64,000 nucleotides of DNA from positions 1-64,000 of the forward strand of contig PDZS01000014.1 in the NCBI GenBank assembly GCA_002753225.1. The letters are read 5' to 3'. The notes beneath the pieces were generated by a model. The model worked only from the letters and a program-made list of their open reading frames with translations, had not been told where the DNA came from and did not search any database. The translations under genes and the position numbers were made by a program. How positions within the stretch are numbered: position 1 is the first letter of the stretch; every line of letters starts with the position of its first letter. Below are positions 38,650 through 48,080 of this stretch, one piece after another. The stretch comes from Deltaproteobacteria bacterium YD0425bin51. Its GTDB lineage: Bacteria > Desulfobacterota > Desulfobacteria > Desulfobacterales > YD0425bin51.

Positions 38650-40028
38650 TCTATTTTCTCCCTCCATGGCAGGATGCAGTTGATCCATCTGGTAAAGCAT
38701 TTGCTTTAACAAGGCAGGGGAAAGCTTCCATTGGCTTATTTTTAATGGCAGGCATTTGGTGGGTCTTTGAGGTTTTGCCAATAGGTGTGACAAGTATTGC
38801 AATAGGCGTTATGCAGGCTCTTTTTGCAATAAGACCTGCAAAAGATGCTTTTAGAGATTTTATGGATCCATCTGTTTTATTTATTTTTGGTTCAGTTGTA
38901 GTAGGACTTGCTTTTACAAAGAGCGGTCTCACAAGAAGGCTTGCCTATAAAATGCTCGGATTTGTCGGTGAGAAAACTAATATGATATTTTTAGGGTGCA
39001 TGGTTGTGACTGCTGCACTTACTCATTTCATGGCTCATACAGCAGCAGCAGCAACAATATTTCCCCTTTTGATTGCAATTAATGAGCTTTATGGAGAAGG
39101 AAACAAACCAACAAATTTTGGAAAATCACTTTTTATAGGTATGGCTTATTCAGCAGGAGCAGGAAGTGTTATTTCAATGTTAGGGGCTGCTCGCGGTCCT
39201 GCAGCAGTTGGTATGTTTAAAGAATTTACAGGAAGAGACATCAGTTTTTTCGATTTCCCTAAATATATGTTTATTATTGGCTGGTTAATGGTTTTCTTCA
39301 TATGGCTTTATTTTACAATTTTTTTAAAACCTGAAAAAGATAGAATTGAAGGTTTAAAAGAAAGAGTTAAAGAGCTGTCAGAAAGACTTGGCGCAATTAC
39401 TAAAAATGAAATTTTAGTAATTGTAATTGTTGGATTTATTGTGCTAATTATGGGTGTTCAGTCTTTTGTTCCTGCTTTAAAATCTCAAGATAGGGCAAGT
39501 CTAATGCTTATTTCAACTCTTTTATTTTTTATTTTCAAAGTTCTTACTGTAAAAGAGCTGGAAGAAATTCCATGGAATATAATATTATTATTCAGCGGAG
39601 CAATGAGTATTGGATTTTGTCTGTGGCAGACAGGATCTGCTCAATGGATAGCAGTAAATTGGCTCATAATGTTTCAGAAAGCTAACTGGTTTGTATTTAT
39701 AATGAGTATTGCATTTTTTGTTCTAGTCATGACAAACTTTATTATGAATGTTGCTGCAATTGCAATATCACTCCCTGTATCTCTTGTTATTTCTAAATAT
39801 CTTGGTGTTGCCCCAGATGTTATATTGTTTGCATCTCTTGTAACTGCAGGCATGCCTTTTGTTTTTTTAATTGGAGCTGCTCCAAATGCTATTGCTTATG
39901 AGTCTAAGCAATTTACATCTGGTGAATTTTTTAAACATGGCTTAATAATGAGCGTAATTCTTTTAATTGTTTTAGGAATAGCCATATTTACCATTTGGCC
40001 CCTTTTTGGTATGCAGATTCGTTTATAA
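38571..40028 (+). CDS. SLC13/DASS-family anion transporter
   Basis: 485-residue membrane protein with about 12 hydrophobic segments, matching divalent-anion:sodium symporters (sulfate or dicarboxylate). The two SNT signature loops are changed: the first reads MAHTAAAATIFP (about residue 155) and the second FIMNVAAIAISLPV (about 385), so sodium or substrate preference may differ from classical members. AGGAGG at 38556-38561 and 9-bp spacing support the ATG. In operon A with a SulP transporter and sensor kinases. Confidence 0.88.
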   Translation: MSDTQSKNFDWQRPFFILLGLAIFLLIYFLPPWQDAVDPSGKAFALTRQGKASIGLFLMAGIWWVFEVLPIGVTSIAIGVMQALFAIRPAKDAFRDFMDPSVLFIFGSVVVGLAFTKSGLTRRLAYKMLGFVGEKTNMIFLGCMVVTAALTHFMAHTAAAATIFPLLIAINELYGEGNKPTNFGKSLFIGMAYSAGAGSVISMLGAARGPAAVGMFKEFTGRDISFFDFPKYMFIIGWLMVFFIWLYFTIFLKPEKDRIEGLKERVKELSERLGAITKNEILVIVIVGFIVLIMGVQSFVPALKSQDRASLMLISTLLFFIFKVLTVKELEEIPWNIILLFSGAMSIGFCLWQTGSAQWIAVNWLIMFQKANWFVFIMSIAFFVLVMTNFIMNVAAIAISLPVSLVISKYLGVAPDVILFASLVTAGMPFVFLIGAAPNAIAYESKQFTSGEFFKHGLIMSVILLIVLGIAIFTIWPLFGMQIRL

Positions 40029-40067
40029 TATTGACTAATATATTCTTTAACTGTTAAGGAAAATGGC

Positions 40068-41849
40068 ATGAAGAATAAACAATACTACGGATCATTAAAT
40101 AGAAATATGATTATGATAATGATTGTGGTTTCCCTTGTTCCTCTAATTTTAATATCATCTATTATAGGATATTATTTTGAAACATCTTATCGTGAAAAAG
40201 TTTTTGCTCATCTAAAAGAACTTGTTCAGAAGCATCAGCAGAATATTGATAATTTCCTTTATGAGAAATTATCATATTTGAAAGTGCTTGAAAATTCGTA
40301 TCCATTTGACCAGCTAACTGATGAATCTTTTTTAACGCAAAAGCTGTATACTCTTCAACAGGCTTATAATGGTGTATTTGTTGATTTAGGGATTGTTAAT
40401 AATGAGGGAATACAAATTGCTTATGCCGGAAATTATAAACTCACAAAGGCTGATTACAGTAAATCCCACTGGTTTAAAAAAGCAATTGAACAATCTTACT
40501 TCATAAGCGATGTTTTTTTGGGACTCAGAAATCAGCCTCATTTTATTATAACAGTAAAGCATAATGGAAAAGATGGGCATTTTATACTGCGCGCAACTAT
40601 TGATTTTGAACTTTTTAATGCTCTGGTTGAGAAAATAAGCATTGGTGAAACAGGTTCAGCATTTATTATCAATCGTAATGGGGAACTTCAAACAAAATTA
40701 CAGATTCAGCCTATGCCTGACAAAAATTACTTCATGAATTTTCTATCAAAAATAAAATTGGATAATAATAATGATAATAGAAATGAGATATCTGATGAAT
40801 ATAATACACAAATAAACAGGAATAATTCTAATATCATTATGGGTAACATTGATTACAGCGGTAATAATTTTATATATGTTATAACCTCAATCAAAAATGG
40901 AGAGTGGGTATTAGTTTATCAACAGGCAAAAAAAGATGCTTTATATAGCTTATATCATGCCAGAAATTTAGCAATTATAATATTTTTAATAGGCGGCTTG
41001 GGAATTGTTGCTATGGCAGTTATTATTTCAAAGCGTGTAGTTAATCATATAGAGCGTACTGATAAAGAAAAAGAAATAATGAACGATCAAATCATTGAAG
41101 CAGGAAAACTGGTATCCATAGGAGAACTTGCAGCAGGTATTGCCCATGAAATAAATAATCCCATAGCTATTATGATGGAAGAAGGGGGTTGGATAGATGA
41201 TTTGATGGCTGAAGAAGAATTTTCAAATATAGAAAATTTTCAGGAGATAAAACGGGCTCTTAATCAAATCAGGGTTCAGGGAGAAAGATGCAAAGAAATA
41301 ACACATAAGCTTTTAAGCTTTGCAAGAAAAACTGATCCAATAGGAAAAACTGTCGAATTAAATGATCTTATAGAAGAAATTGTAAGCATTTTAGAGCAGA
41401 GGTCAAAACTTAGTAATATCAAAATGATAAAAAATTTAGCGCCTGATCTTCCAGAGATATTTGCTTCACCTTCAGAAATCCAGCAGGTATTTTTAAATTT
41501 AATAAATAATGCAATGGATGCTATGGGTTCTCACGGCGGAAATATAGAAATCACAAGTAAAAGAGAAGGAGATCATGTGATAGTTGATGTTTCTGATACT
41601 GGAAGCGGCATTCCTAAAGCTATTATGGCAAGAATTTTTGATCCTTTCTTTACAACAAAACCTGTAGGAAAAGGGACAGGTCTTGGTCTTTCCATATGCT
41701 TCGGCATTATCAAGAAAATGGGGGGAGATATTACTGTAAGCAGTACAGTAGGAGTTGGAACTACCTTCCACATTTATTTCCCTGTACCAGAATCAGAAAA
41801 AGAAAACGAAATTAAAAACAACATAGAAAACAATAAGGAGGTTTTATAA
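40068..41849 (+). CDS. Cache-sensor histidine kinase
   Basis: 593-residue membrane kinase. One transmembrane helix (about 15-37), a periplasmic Cache-type ligand-binding region (about 38-300, with IVNNEGIQIAYAG and SHWFKKA typical of dCache), a second helix (about 302-325), HisKA with H360 (GIAHEINNP) and HATPase_c with N box, DTGSGIP and GTGLGLS. All catalytic motifs are intact. Its stop overlaps the next receiver's start by one base (TAATG), so the receiver is the likely cognate partner. Similar in design to the kinase at 48073. Confidence 0.92.
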   Translation: MKNKQYYGSLNRNMIMIMIVVSLVPLILISSIIGYYFETSYREKVFAHLKELVQKHQQNIDNFLYEKLSYLKVLENSYPFDQLTDESFLTQKLYTLQQAYNGVFVDLGIVNNEGIQIAYAGNYKLTKADYSKSHWFKKAIEQSYFISDVFLGLRNQPHFIITVKHNGKDGHFILRATIDFELFNALVEKISIGETGSAFIINRNGELQTKLQIQPMPDKNYFMNFLSKIKLDNNNDNRNEISDEYNTQINRNNSNIIMGNIDYSGNNFIYVITSIKNGEWVLVYQQAKKDALYSLYHARNLAIIIFLIGGLGIVAMAVIISKRVVNHIERTDKEKEIMNDQIIEAGKLVSIGELAAGIAHEINNPIAIMMEEGGWIDDLMAEEEFSNIENFQEIKRALNQIRVQGERCKEITHKLLSFARKTDPIGKTVELNDLIEEIVSILEQRSKLSNIKMIKNLAPDLPEIFASPSEIQQVFLNLINNAMDAMGSHGGNIEITSKREGDHVIVDVSDTGSGIPKAIMARIFDPFFTTKPVGKGTGLGLSICFGIIKKMGGDITVSSTVGVGTTFHIYFPVPESEKENEIKNNIENNKEVL

Positions 41850-42277
41850 TGACAACACTACTTTTAGTAGATGATGAAGTACCCTTTGTTGAAACCATGA
41901 GTAAAAGGTTAAATAAACGAAATATGTCTATCTTAACCGCTTTTAGCGGTCAGGAAGCTTTGGATTTACTGAAAAAAAATAATAATGTGGATGTTGTGAT
42001 ACTAGATGTTAAAATGCCGGGAATGGATGGAATTGATGTTTTAAAAGAAATTAAAAAGGACTATCCTTTAATTCAGGTTATAATGCTTACAGGACATGGC
42101 ACAATTGAATCAGGTATAGAAGGAATGAAGAGGGGCGCTTTTGATTATCTGACTAAGCCATGTAATATAGATGTACTTTTAAACAAAGTAAAAGAAGCAA
42201 AAGAAATTAAAGCAAAACATGAAGAAAAAATTACGCAGGCTAGAATAGAACAGATTGCTTTAAGACGAGGTGATTAA
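41849..42277 (+). CDS. Single-domain response regulator
   Basis: 142 residues, receiver only: VDDE near the N-terminus, acceptor Asp in VVILDVKMPGMDG, Thr in MLTGHG and Lys in LTKPC. A short basic helical tail follows, no output domain. Start overlaps the stop of the upstream kinase by one base, indicating a cognate pair. It probably relays phosphate to other proteins of the cluster. Confidence 0.92.
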   Translation: MTTLLLVDDEVPFVETMSKRLNKRNMSILTAFSGQEALDLLKKNNNVDVVILDVKMPGMDGIDVLKEIKKDYPLIQVIMLTGHGTIESGIEGMKRGAFDYLTKPCNIDVLLNKVKEAKEIKAKHEEKITQARIEQIALRRGD

Positions 42278-42288
42278 AGGAAACTAAA

Positions 42289-42660
42289 ATGGCAGAAAAT
42301 ACTATAAAAGTTCTTCTAGTAGATGATGAACAAGGTTATATAAATATTTTAACCAAGAGAATGGCTAAAAGAAATATTTATGCAACATGTGCTTATAACG
42401 GCTCAGAAGGTATACAGATTCTACGGAAACAAGACTTTGATGTTGCTGTTTTAGATTTAAAAATGCAGGACATGGACGGATTAGAAGTTTTAAAAGTATT
42501 TAAAATGATGGCTCCTAAAATGCCTATAATAATGCTAACAGGTCATGGATCAGAAAGCGCTGCACGAGAAGCCGTTAAAATGGGAGCATTTGATTACTTA
42601 ACAAAACCATGTAACCTTTCACATCTTATTGAAAAAATAACGTTAGCTTTAAAAAAATAA
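42289..42660 (+). CDS. Single-domain response regulator
   Basis: 123 residues, receiver only, paralogous to the preceding gene (VLDLKMQDMDG for the acceptor site, MLTGHGSE, YLTKPC). Eleven bases after its neighbour. Two successive stand-alone receivers behind one kinase suggest a branched or sink-type relay. Confidence 0.92.
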   Translation: MAENTIKVLLVDDEQGYINILTKRMAKRNIYATCAYNGSEGIQILRKQDFDVAVLDLKMQDMDGLEVLKVFKMMAPKMPIIMLTGHGSESAAREAVKMGAFDYLTKPCNLSHLIEKITLALKK

Positions 42661-42674
42661 AAACGGAGTATCTT

Positions 42675-43235
42675 ATGAATATAATTAAAGTAAAAGACGT
42701 AATGATTAAGCTTGCAGATTATGCAACTGTTAATGAAGATGCCACATTATATGAAGCTATTTTGGCTTTAGAAAAAGCACAGAATGAATTTGACCGAAGC
42801 GCTTATCAGCATAGAGCCATATTAATCTTTGATAAAAATAAAAAAATTGTCGGAAAAGTAAGTCAGCTAGACATTATGAGAGCTCTTGAACCTAAATATA
42901 ACGAAATAATAGGTTCTGGAAGTTTGGCTCGCTTTGGTTTTAGTCAGAAATTTTTAGAATCTATGGTTGATCAGTATCAACTGTGGAATAACCCGCTTTA
43001 CGATATCTGCAGAAAATCTGGCGATATTAAAGTAAAAGATTTTATGTACACTCCTTCTGAAGGAGAACATGTTGAAGAAAACGAAACTTTAGAAAAAGCA
43101 ATACATCAATTAGTAATAGGTCATCACCAATCTTTACTAGTTACAGATAAAAATAAAGATATTATTGGGATATTGCGGCTTAGTGACGTATTTAAAAGGA
43201 TATGCGGCATTATTAAAGAATGTAAAATCAGGTAA
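42675..43235 (+). CDS. CBS-pair domain protein
   Basis: 186 residues with two CBS motifs (VKDVMIKLADYATVNEDATL at the N-terminus and KVKDFMYTPSEGEHVEENETL at about 117). CBS pairs form Bateman modules that bind adenosine nucleotides and regulate transporters or enzymes. In operon A, adjacent to the beta-helix protein and upstream of SulP; a nucleotide-sensing role in transport is plausible. Confidence 0.88.
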   Translation: MNIIKVKDVMIKLADYATVNEDATLYEAILALEKAQNEFDRSAYQHRAILIFDKNKKIVGKVSQLDIMRALEPKYNEIIGSGSLARFGFSQKFLESMVDQYQLWNNPLYDICRKSGDIKVKDFMYTPSEGEHVEENETLEKAIHQLVIGHHQSLLVTDKNKDIIGILRLSDVFKRICGIIKECKIR

Positions 43236-43240
43236 AATCA

Positions 43241-44683
43241 ATGAAAGAACTGCAAAAAGTTATTAATAGAATTATTGAGCGTGTGAATGTAAATTTAAGA
43301 GAACTAGACATTGATGTTAATTCTTATATTGGGGAGATTATTCCTTTAAATCAGTTAGTTAAATTTTATGGTTTTTATGGAATTACACCTCATCATCCGC
43401 TAGATTTTGATTTTAGATATTCAAATCTGGCTGGAAGTTGTTTTTTAGGCAAATGCAGCGTTAATAATTCTGTGATCTACAAAAGTGATATAAGAGGGGA
43501 TGAATTAAAAAAAAGAGGGGAGTACTTTGAGTACAATGGTTATAAAATACCAATAAATGATGATGAAATCATTAAAATTATAGATAGTCTATTAGTTAAA
43601 ACCCTTGTTCATAATTATTCTCATGATCCAGAAAATTTAGAGGAATTTCTAATCAAAAATAGTATATCTCTCCATTATGCTAATATTCATGGTTCAAAAA
43701 TAGAAGGATGTTTTGTCTTACCTTTTAGTACAATTGATTTAACTACAGGTCATGATTGTATTATAGGAGCCTTTTCTTATATTCAGGCAGAAGAAATTGA
43801 ACATCTTGACATAAAAGATGGAACAGTCTGGGTTAGAAACAAAGATGATTTTAACTTTTTTTATCGTTTTAATGAAGGAATATTAAAAAAATATATTAAT
43901 TTTGAGCCAAACAAAAGACCCCAAGGTATTTTCATGGATTTTGTAGAAGAGCGTAAATTAGATTTTGAACATATTTATGATAAAGTTAAGTCTAAAACTG
44001 ATATAAATATACCTTATGGAGCTTCCATAGACCGTTATGCTTTAGTTAAAGGAAATACTCGTATAAGTGAAAATGTTTTAGTCGCTCAAAGAGCTTATAT
44101 CCAAGATTCTATAATGGGTAAAGGAGCCAATGCCCAAGAACACTGCTATATAATAAATTCCTGTTTGGAAGGCTATAATGTAACTGCTCATGGAGGAAAA
44201 GTCATAAATTCAATGCTTGGTCAAAAGGTTTTTGTAGGGTTTAATTCATTTTTAAGAGGAAAACCAGATGCTGTTTTAACAATTGGCGAAGAAAGTATTG
44301 TTATGCCGCACACAATAATAGATCTTGAAGAAAAAGTTGATATACCAAAAAGACATATTGTCTGGGGATATATAAAAAATCAGAAAGATATAGAGTCAAA
44401 CAGCGCATCTATTGATAATTTTTTAAAAATTAAAGAAGGGGCTATTTATGGAAATTTGATTTTTAAAGGAAATGGAGAATACTTTGTCAGAGCTTTTCAA
44501 AACAGGATAGAACATATTTTGGAAGCAAATGGAGCATATTTTGACGGTAATAGAAACAGGGGACATGCCCAAAATAACCAAAATATTTCTTTTAATATTA
44601 TTCAGCCTTATCCTGAAGGAGAACTTGAAGGGCTTTATCCAACAATAAATATTAAGCCATTAATGCCAATACAGAATAATTAA
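43241..44683 (+). CDS. Left-handed beta-helix (hexapeptide-repeat) protein
   Basis: 480 residues. Residues about 250-400 show the imperfect hexapeptide pattern of left-handed beta-helix acyltransferases and gamma-carbonic anhydrases (ALVKGNTRISENVLVAQRAY, then MGKGANAQEHCYI and GQKVFVGFNSFL). His at 301, 317 and 357 lie in the helix, but their spacing does not match classical gamma-CA. The N-terminal 240 residues also contain beta-helix-like segments (FRYSNLAGSCFLGKCSVNNS). Five bases after the CBS gene and nine before SulP. Transferase, carbonic anhydrase-like or structural role cannot be separated. Confidence 0.7.
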   Translation: MKELQKVINRIIERVNVNLRELDIDVNSYIGEIIPLNQLVKFYGFYGITPHHPLDFDFRYSNLAGSCFLGKCSVNNSVIYKSDIRGDELKKRGEYFEYNGYKIPINDDEIIKIIDSLLVKTLVHNYSHDPENLEEFLIKNSISLHYANIHGSKIEGCFVLPFSTIDLTTGHDCIIGAFSYIQAEEIEHLDIKDGTVWVRNKDDFNFFYRFNEGILKKYINFEPNKRPQGIFMDFVEERKLDFEHIYDKVKSKTDINIPYGASIDRYALVKGNTRISENVLVAQRAYIQDSIMGKGANAQEHCYIINSCLEGYNVTAHGGKVINSMLGQKVFVGFNSFLRGKPDAVLTIGEESIVMPHTIIDLEEKVDIPKRHIVWGYIKNQKDIESNSASIDNFLKIKEGAIYGNLIFKGNGEYFVRAFQNRIEHILEANGAYFDGNRNRGHAQNNQNISFNIIQPYPEGELEGLYPTINIKPLMPIQNN

Positions 44684-44692
44684 GGATAATAT

Positions 44693-46834
44693 ATGCTAAT
44701 CAGATTTTTTCCCTTTTTAAGCTGGTTTAAAAACTATAATGTTGATTTTTTTAAAGCAGATGCTATTTCTGGTCTTACTGTTGCCCTTGTTTTAATTCCG
44801 CAATCTATGGCATATGCACAACTTGCTGGTCTTCCAGCTTATTATGGACTTTATGCATCTTTTCTTCCGCCAATGATGGCAGCATTATTCGGCTCAAGCC
44901 GTCAACTAGCAACAGGTCCTGTAGCTGTAGTTTCTCTTATGACATCTGCATCCCTTGAGCCTTTAGCAACTGCTGGAAGTGAAAGCTATATTGCGTATGC
45001 AATACTTCTTGCTCTTATTGTAGGAATATTTCAATTATCTTTAGGCATATTAAGACTTGGTCTTGTTGTTAATTTCTTATCTCACCCTGTTGTAAATGGC
45101 TTTACAAATGCAGCAGCACTTATAATTGCCACATCTCAACTATCAAAAATGTTTGGTGTTTATGTGGAAAATGCTCCTCACCATTATGAAACAATTATAA
45201 ACGTTTGTAAAGCTGCACTGCACTATACACATATTCCTACTTTGCTGATGGGTATTTTTGCTTTTGCAATAATGTATAGTCTAAAACGAATAGCGCCCAA
45301 AATTCCTAATGTGCTTGTTGCTGTTACTATTACAACTTTAATTTCATGGTTATTTGCTTTTGAGCATAATACAAATGTTGATATCTTATCTATTGAATAT
45401 CCTGAAGCACATAATATGATTGATGACTTTAACAGATCTGTTAATTATTTAAATCCACTGGCAGAGGAAAAAACAAAATTAAATAAAGAACTTGATATAG
45501 CAAAAAGCACCAAGGACAGAATAAAGGTTCTTAATGCTGAGCATGAGATGACTGTTATATCACTCAAAATGGATAAATTAAAAGAGGAAGCGCAAATTAT
45601 AAAAGATCAAATAAGAAATATTTTATTTGTTGGAATAAAACAGCAAGACGGCTCTCTTAAATTTTATCCAAAAGATCAAAAAATTGAAGGTGCTCAAACA
45701 GATGGAAGAATTTGGCGCATTAAAATTGGAAACAATCCTTTGAAAAAAGATAAAATAAAAATGATGGGGGGCGGAGCAGTTGTAGGATATGTTCCTAAAG
45801 GACTCCCTGCTTTAACAGTACCACATGTTGATATAAAAGGGATAAATCATCTTCTACCTTATGCAATAATTATTTCTCTTTTGGGTTTTATGGAAGCAAT
45901 TTCAATTGCAAAAGCAATGGCAGCAAAAACAGGTCAAAGGCTTGATCCAAACCAAGAACTTATTGGACAAGGTTTAGCAAATATATTTGGAGCAATTGGA
46001 AAAGGTTATCCAACATCTGGTTCATTTTCAAGATCTGCTGTAAATCTTCAGACAGGAGCAATGTCAGGCCTGTCATCTGTATTTGCAAGTATTGCTGTTG
46101 TTATTGCACTTATGTTTTGCACTCATCTTTTATATCACCTCCCTGAATCAGTTTTAGCTGCAGTCATAATGATTGCTGTAATAAGCTTACTAAATGTTTC
46201 AGGTTTTATACATGCTTGGCGCGCCCAGTGGTATGACGGAGCGATTTCTATTATATCATTTATCTGCACTCTGATTTTTGCACCTCATTTAGATAAAGGT
46301 ATAATGGTTGGAGTTGTTTTATCTCTTATGGTATTTTTGTATAAAAGCATGAGACCAACAGTTTCATCTCTTTCACGCCATGATGATAATGCTCTTCGGG
46401 ATTCTCTAACCCATGACCTAATGGAATGTTCATATATTGATTTGATTCGTTTTGAAGGGACATTATTTTTTGCAAATGCAACTTATCTCGAAGATAAGAT
46501 AAATGAAAGGATAATGGCTAAAAAGACTTTAAAGCATATAATTATAGCAGCTCATGGTATAAACGACATTGATGCCTCAGGTGAAGAAGCTTTGTCCCTT
46601 GTCATAGATAGAATAAGAAGTGCTGGTATTGATATATCATTCAGCGGAATAAATGAAACTGTAATGACTGTTTTAAAAAGAACCCATTTATATGAAAAAA
46701 TTGGTCAAAATCATATATTCCCAACTATGGAAGGTGCTATCTTAGCTGTACATGAAAAAACTCACAGAGGCGCATCAGAACCCCAGTGCCCTTTAACAAC
46801 AGTTTGCCGAATAGTAAAACAAAACATGAGATAA
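44693..46834 (+). CDS. SulP/SLC26-family anion transporter with coiled-coil insertion
   Basis: 713 residues. The SulP core begins GLTVALVLIPQSMAYAQLAG and continues with LATGPVAVVSLM; the family C-terminal STAS domain is at about 575-700 (IRFEGTLFFANA, IDASGEEALSL). SulP proteins carry sulfate, bicarbonate or other anions. Unusual: between membrane segments, about residues 240-365 form a soluble stretch with a predicted coiled coil (EEKTKLNKELDIAKS, then KMDKLKEEAQIIKDQ) that ordinary members lack. In operon A next to CBS and beta-helix proteins. Confidence 0.9.
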   Translation: MLIRFFPFLSWFKNYNVDFFKADAISGLTVALVLIPQSMAYAQLAGLPAYYGLYASFLPPMMAALFGSSRQLATGPVAVVSLMTSASLEPLATAGSESYIAYAILLALIVGIFQLSLGILRLGLVVNFLSHPVVNGFTNAAALIIATSQLSKMFGVYVENAPHHYETIINVCKAALHYTHIPTLLMGIFAFAIMYSLKRIAPKIPNVLVAVTITTLISWLFAFEHNTNVDILSIEYPEAHNMIDDFNRSVNYLNPLAEEKTKLNKELDIAKSTKDRIKVLNAEHEMTVISLKMDKLKEEAQIIKDQIRNILFVGIKQQDGSLKFYPKDQKIEGAQTDGRIWRIKIGNNPLKKDKIKMMGGGAVVGYVPKGLPALTVPHVDIKGINHLLPYAIIISLLGFMEAISIAKAMAAKTGQRLDPNQELIGQGLANIFGAIGKGYPTSGSFSRSAVNLQTGAMSGLSSVFASIAVVIALMFCTHLLYHLPESVLAAVIMIAVISLLNVSGFIHAWRAQWYDGAISIISFICTLIFAPHLDKGIMVGVVLSLMVFLYKSMRPTVSSLSRHDDNALRDSLTHDLMECSYIDLIRFEGTLFFANATYLEDKINERIMAKKTLKHIIIAAHGINDIDASGEEALSLVIDRIRSAGIDISFSGINETVMTVLKRTHLYEKIGQNHIFPTMEGAILAVHEKTHRGASEPQCPLTTVCRIVKQNMR

Positions 46835-46850
46835 GGAGAAAAGTTTAGCA

Positions 46851-48080
46851 ATGTCTATAATAACTATATTTAGTAGCGAATTTTGTCAAAAAGATGGTAT
46901 TGTACAGAAAACACTTGATAAAACAGGATATAAACTAATAAAAGATACAGATATAGCAGCCTGCGCTAGTAACTTATCCGGCATTTCTGAAAATAAAATA
47001 AAAAATGCTTTTATTTCAAAAACTTCAATATTTAATAAGTTTACGCATGAAAAAGAACGCTATATTTCTATTATAAGACTTGCTCTATCTGAAATAATAT
47101 CATCATCTGATAACTTATTTATTGAAGGCTTTTCGTCTCAACTAATTCCTAAAGAAATAACCCATGTTCTTAAAATCTGTCTTATTTCTGATATGAAAAA
47201 CAGGATTTCTTTTGCTAGAGAAAGTTTAGGCTTATCTGAGAAAGATGCCATAAATCTTATACATAAACATGATGAAGATAGAGCCTCATGGGTTAATATG
47301 CTTTTTAAAATACGAGACCCATGGGATCCGTCTCTTTATGATATAGTTATACCTACAGATAAAACAAATATCGATGATATTGTTGAACTAATCGAGAGTA
47401 ATCTTAGAAGTGAAGTTATAAAACCTACAGACACTTCTAAAAAAGCAGCATTAGATTTTATTTTAGCTTCAAAGGTTGAAGTAGCCCTTTCAAAAGAAGG
47501 ACACAATGTATCAGCAAGCGCTAGAGACGGTATAGTTACAATTACCATAAATAAAAATGTTTTGTTGTTAAATAGACTTGAAGAGGAATTGAAATTAATT
47601 GCTTTAAAGATTCATGGTGTTAAATCAGTTGAAACTAGAGTTGGCAAAGGATTTCATCAGTCAGATATTTATAGGAAATATGATTTTGAAGTGCCAAAAG
47701 TTCTTCTTGTTGATGATGAAAGAGAATTTGTCCAAACTTTGTCTGAACGTTTACTTATAAGAGATATGGGGTCAGCTATTGCTTATGACGGCGAGTCAGC
47801 TTTAAATATGATAAATGAAGAAGAACCAGAGGTTATGATTTTAGATTTAAAAATGCCGGGTATTGATGGAATTGAGGTTTTACGAAGAGTTAAACAAACA
47901 CGGCCTGAAATAGAAGTAATTATCTTAACAGGTCATGGTTCAGAAGATGACAGGAAAGTATGTATGAACCTTGGCGCATTTGCATATTTGCATAAACCAG
48001 TTAATATTGATGTACTTAGTGATACTTTAAAAAAAGCAAAAGATAAAATGAAACAAAATCATAAGATAAAAAATGGTTAA
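46851..48080 (+). CDS. Cytidylate kinase-like domain fused to receiver
   Basis: 409 residues. Residues 1-190 follow the cytidylate kinase-like family (ISDMKNRISFARESLGLSEKDA, RASWVNMLFKIRDPWDPSLYDI), but the P-loop is degenerate (FSSEFCQKDG in place of SREYGSGG), so ATP binding is doubtful. A BON-like domain (about 200-275) links to a C-terminal receiver with VDDE, ILDLKMPGIDG and LHKP. The fusion puts a pseudo-kinase under phosphorelay control. Its end overlaps the next kinase start by eight bases. Confidence 0.82.
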   Translation: MSIITIFSSEFCQKDGIVQKTLDKTGYKLIKDTDIAACASNLSGISENKIKNAFISKTSIFNKFTHEKERYISIIRLALSEIISSSDNLFIEGFSSQLIPKEITHVLKICLISDMKNRISFARESLGLSEKDAINLIHKHDEDRASWVNMLFKIRDPWDPSLYDIVIPTDKTNIDDIVELIESNLRSEVIKPTDTSKKAALDFILASKVEVALSKEGHNVSASARDGIVTITINKNVLLLNRLEEELKLIALKIHGVKSVETRVGKGFHQSDIYRKYDFEVPKVLLVDDEREFVQTLSERLLIRDMGSAIAYDGESALNMINEEEPEVMILDLKMPGIDGIEVLRRVKQTRPEIEVIILTGHGSEDDRKVCMNLGAFAYLHKPVNIDVLSDTLKKAKDKMKQNHKIKNG

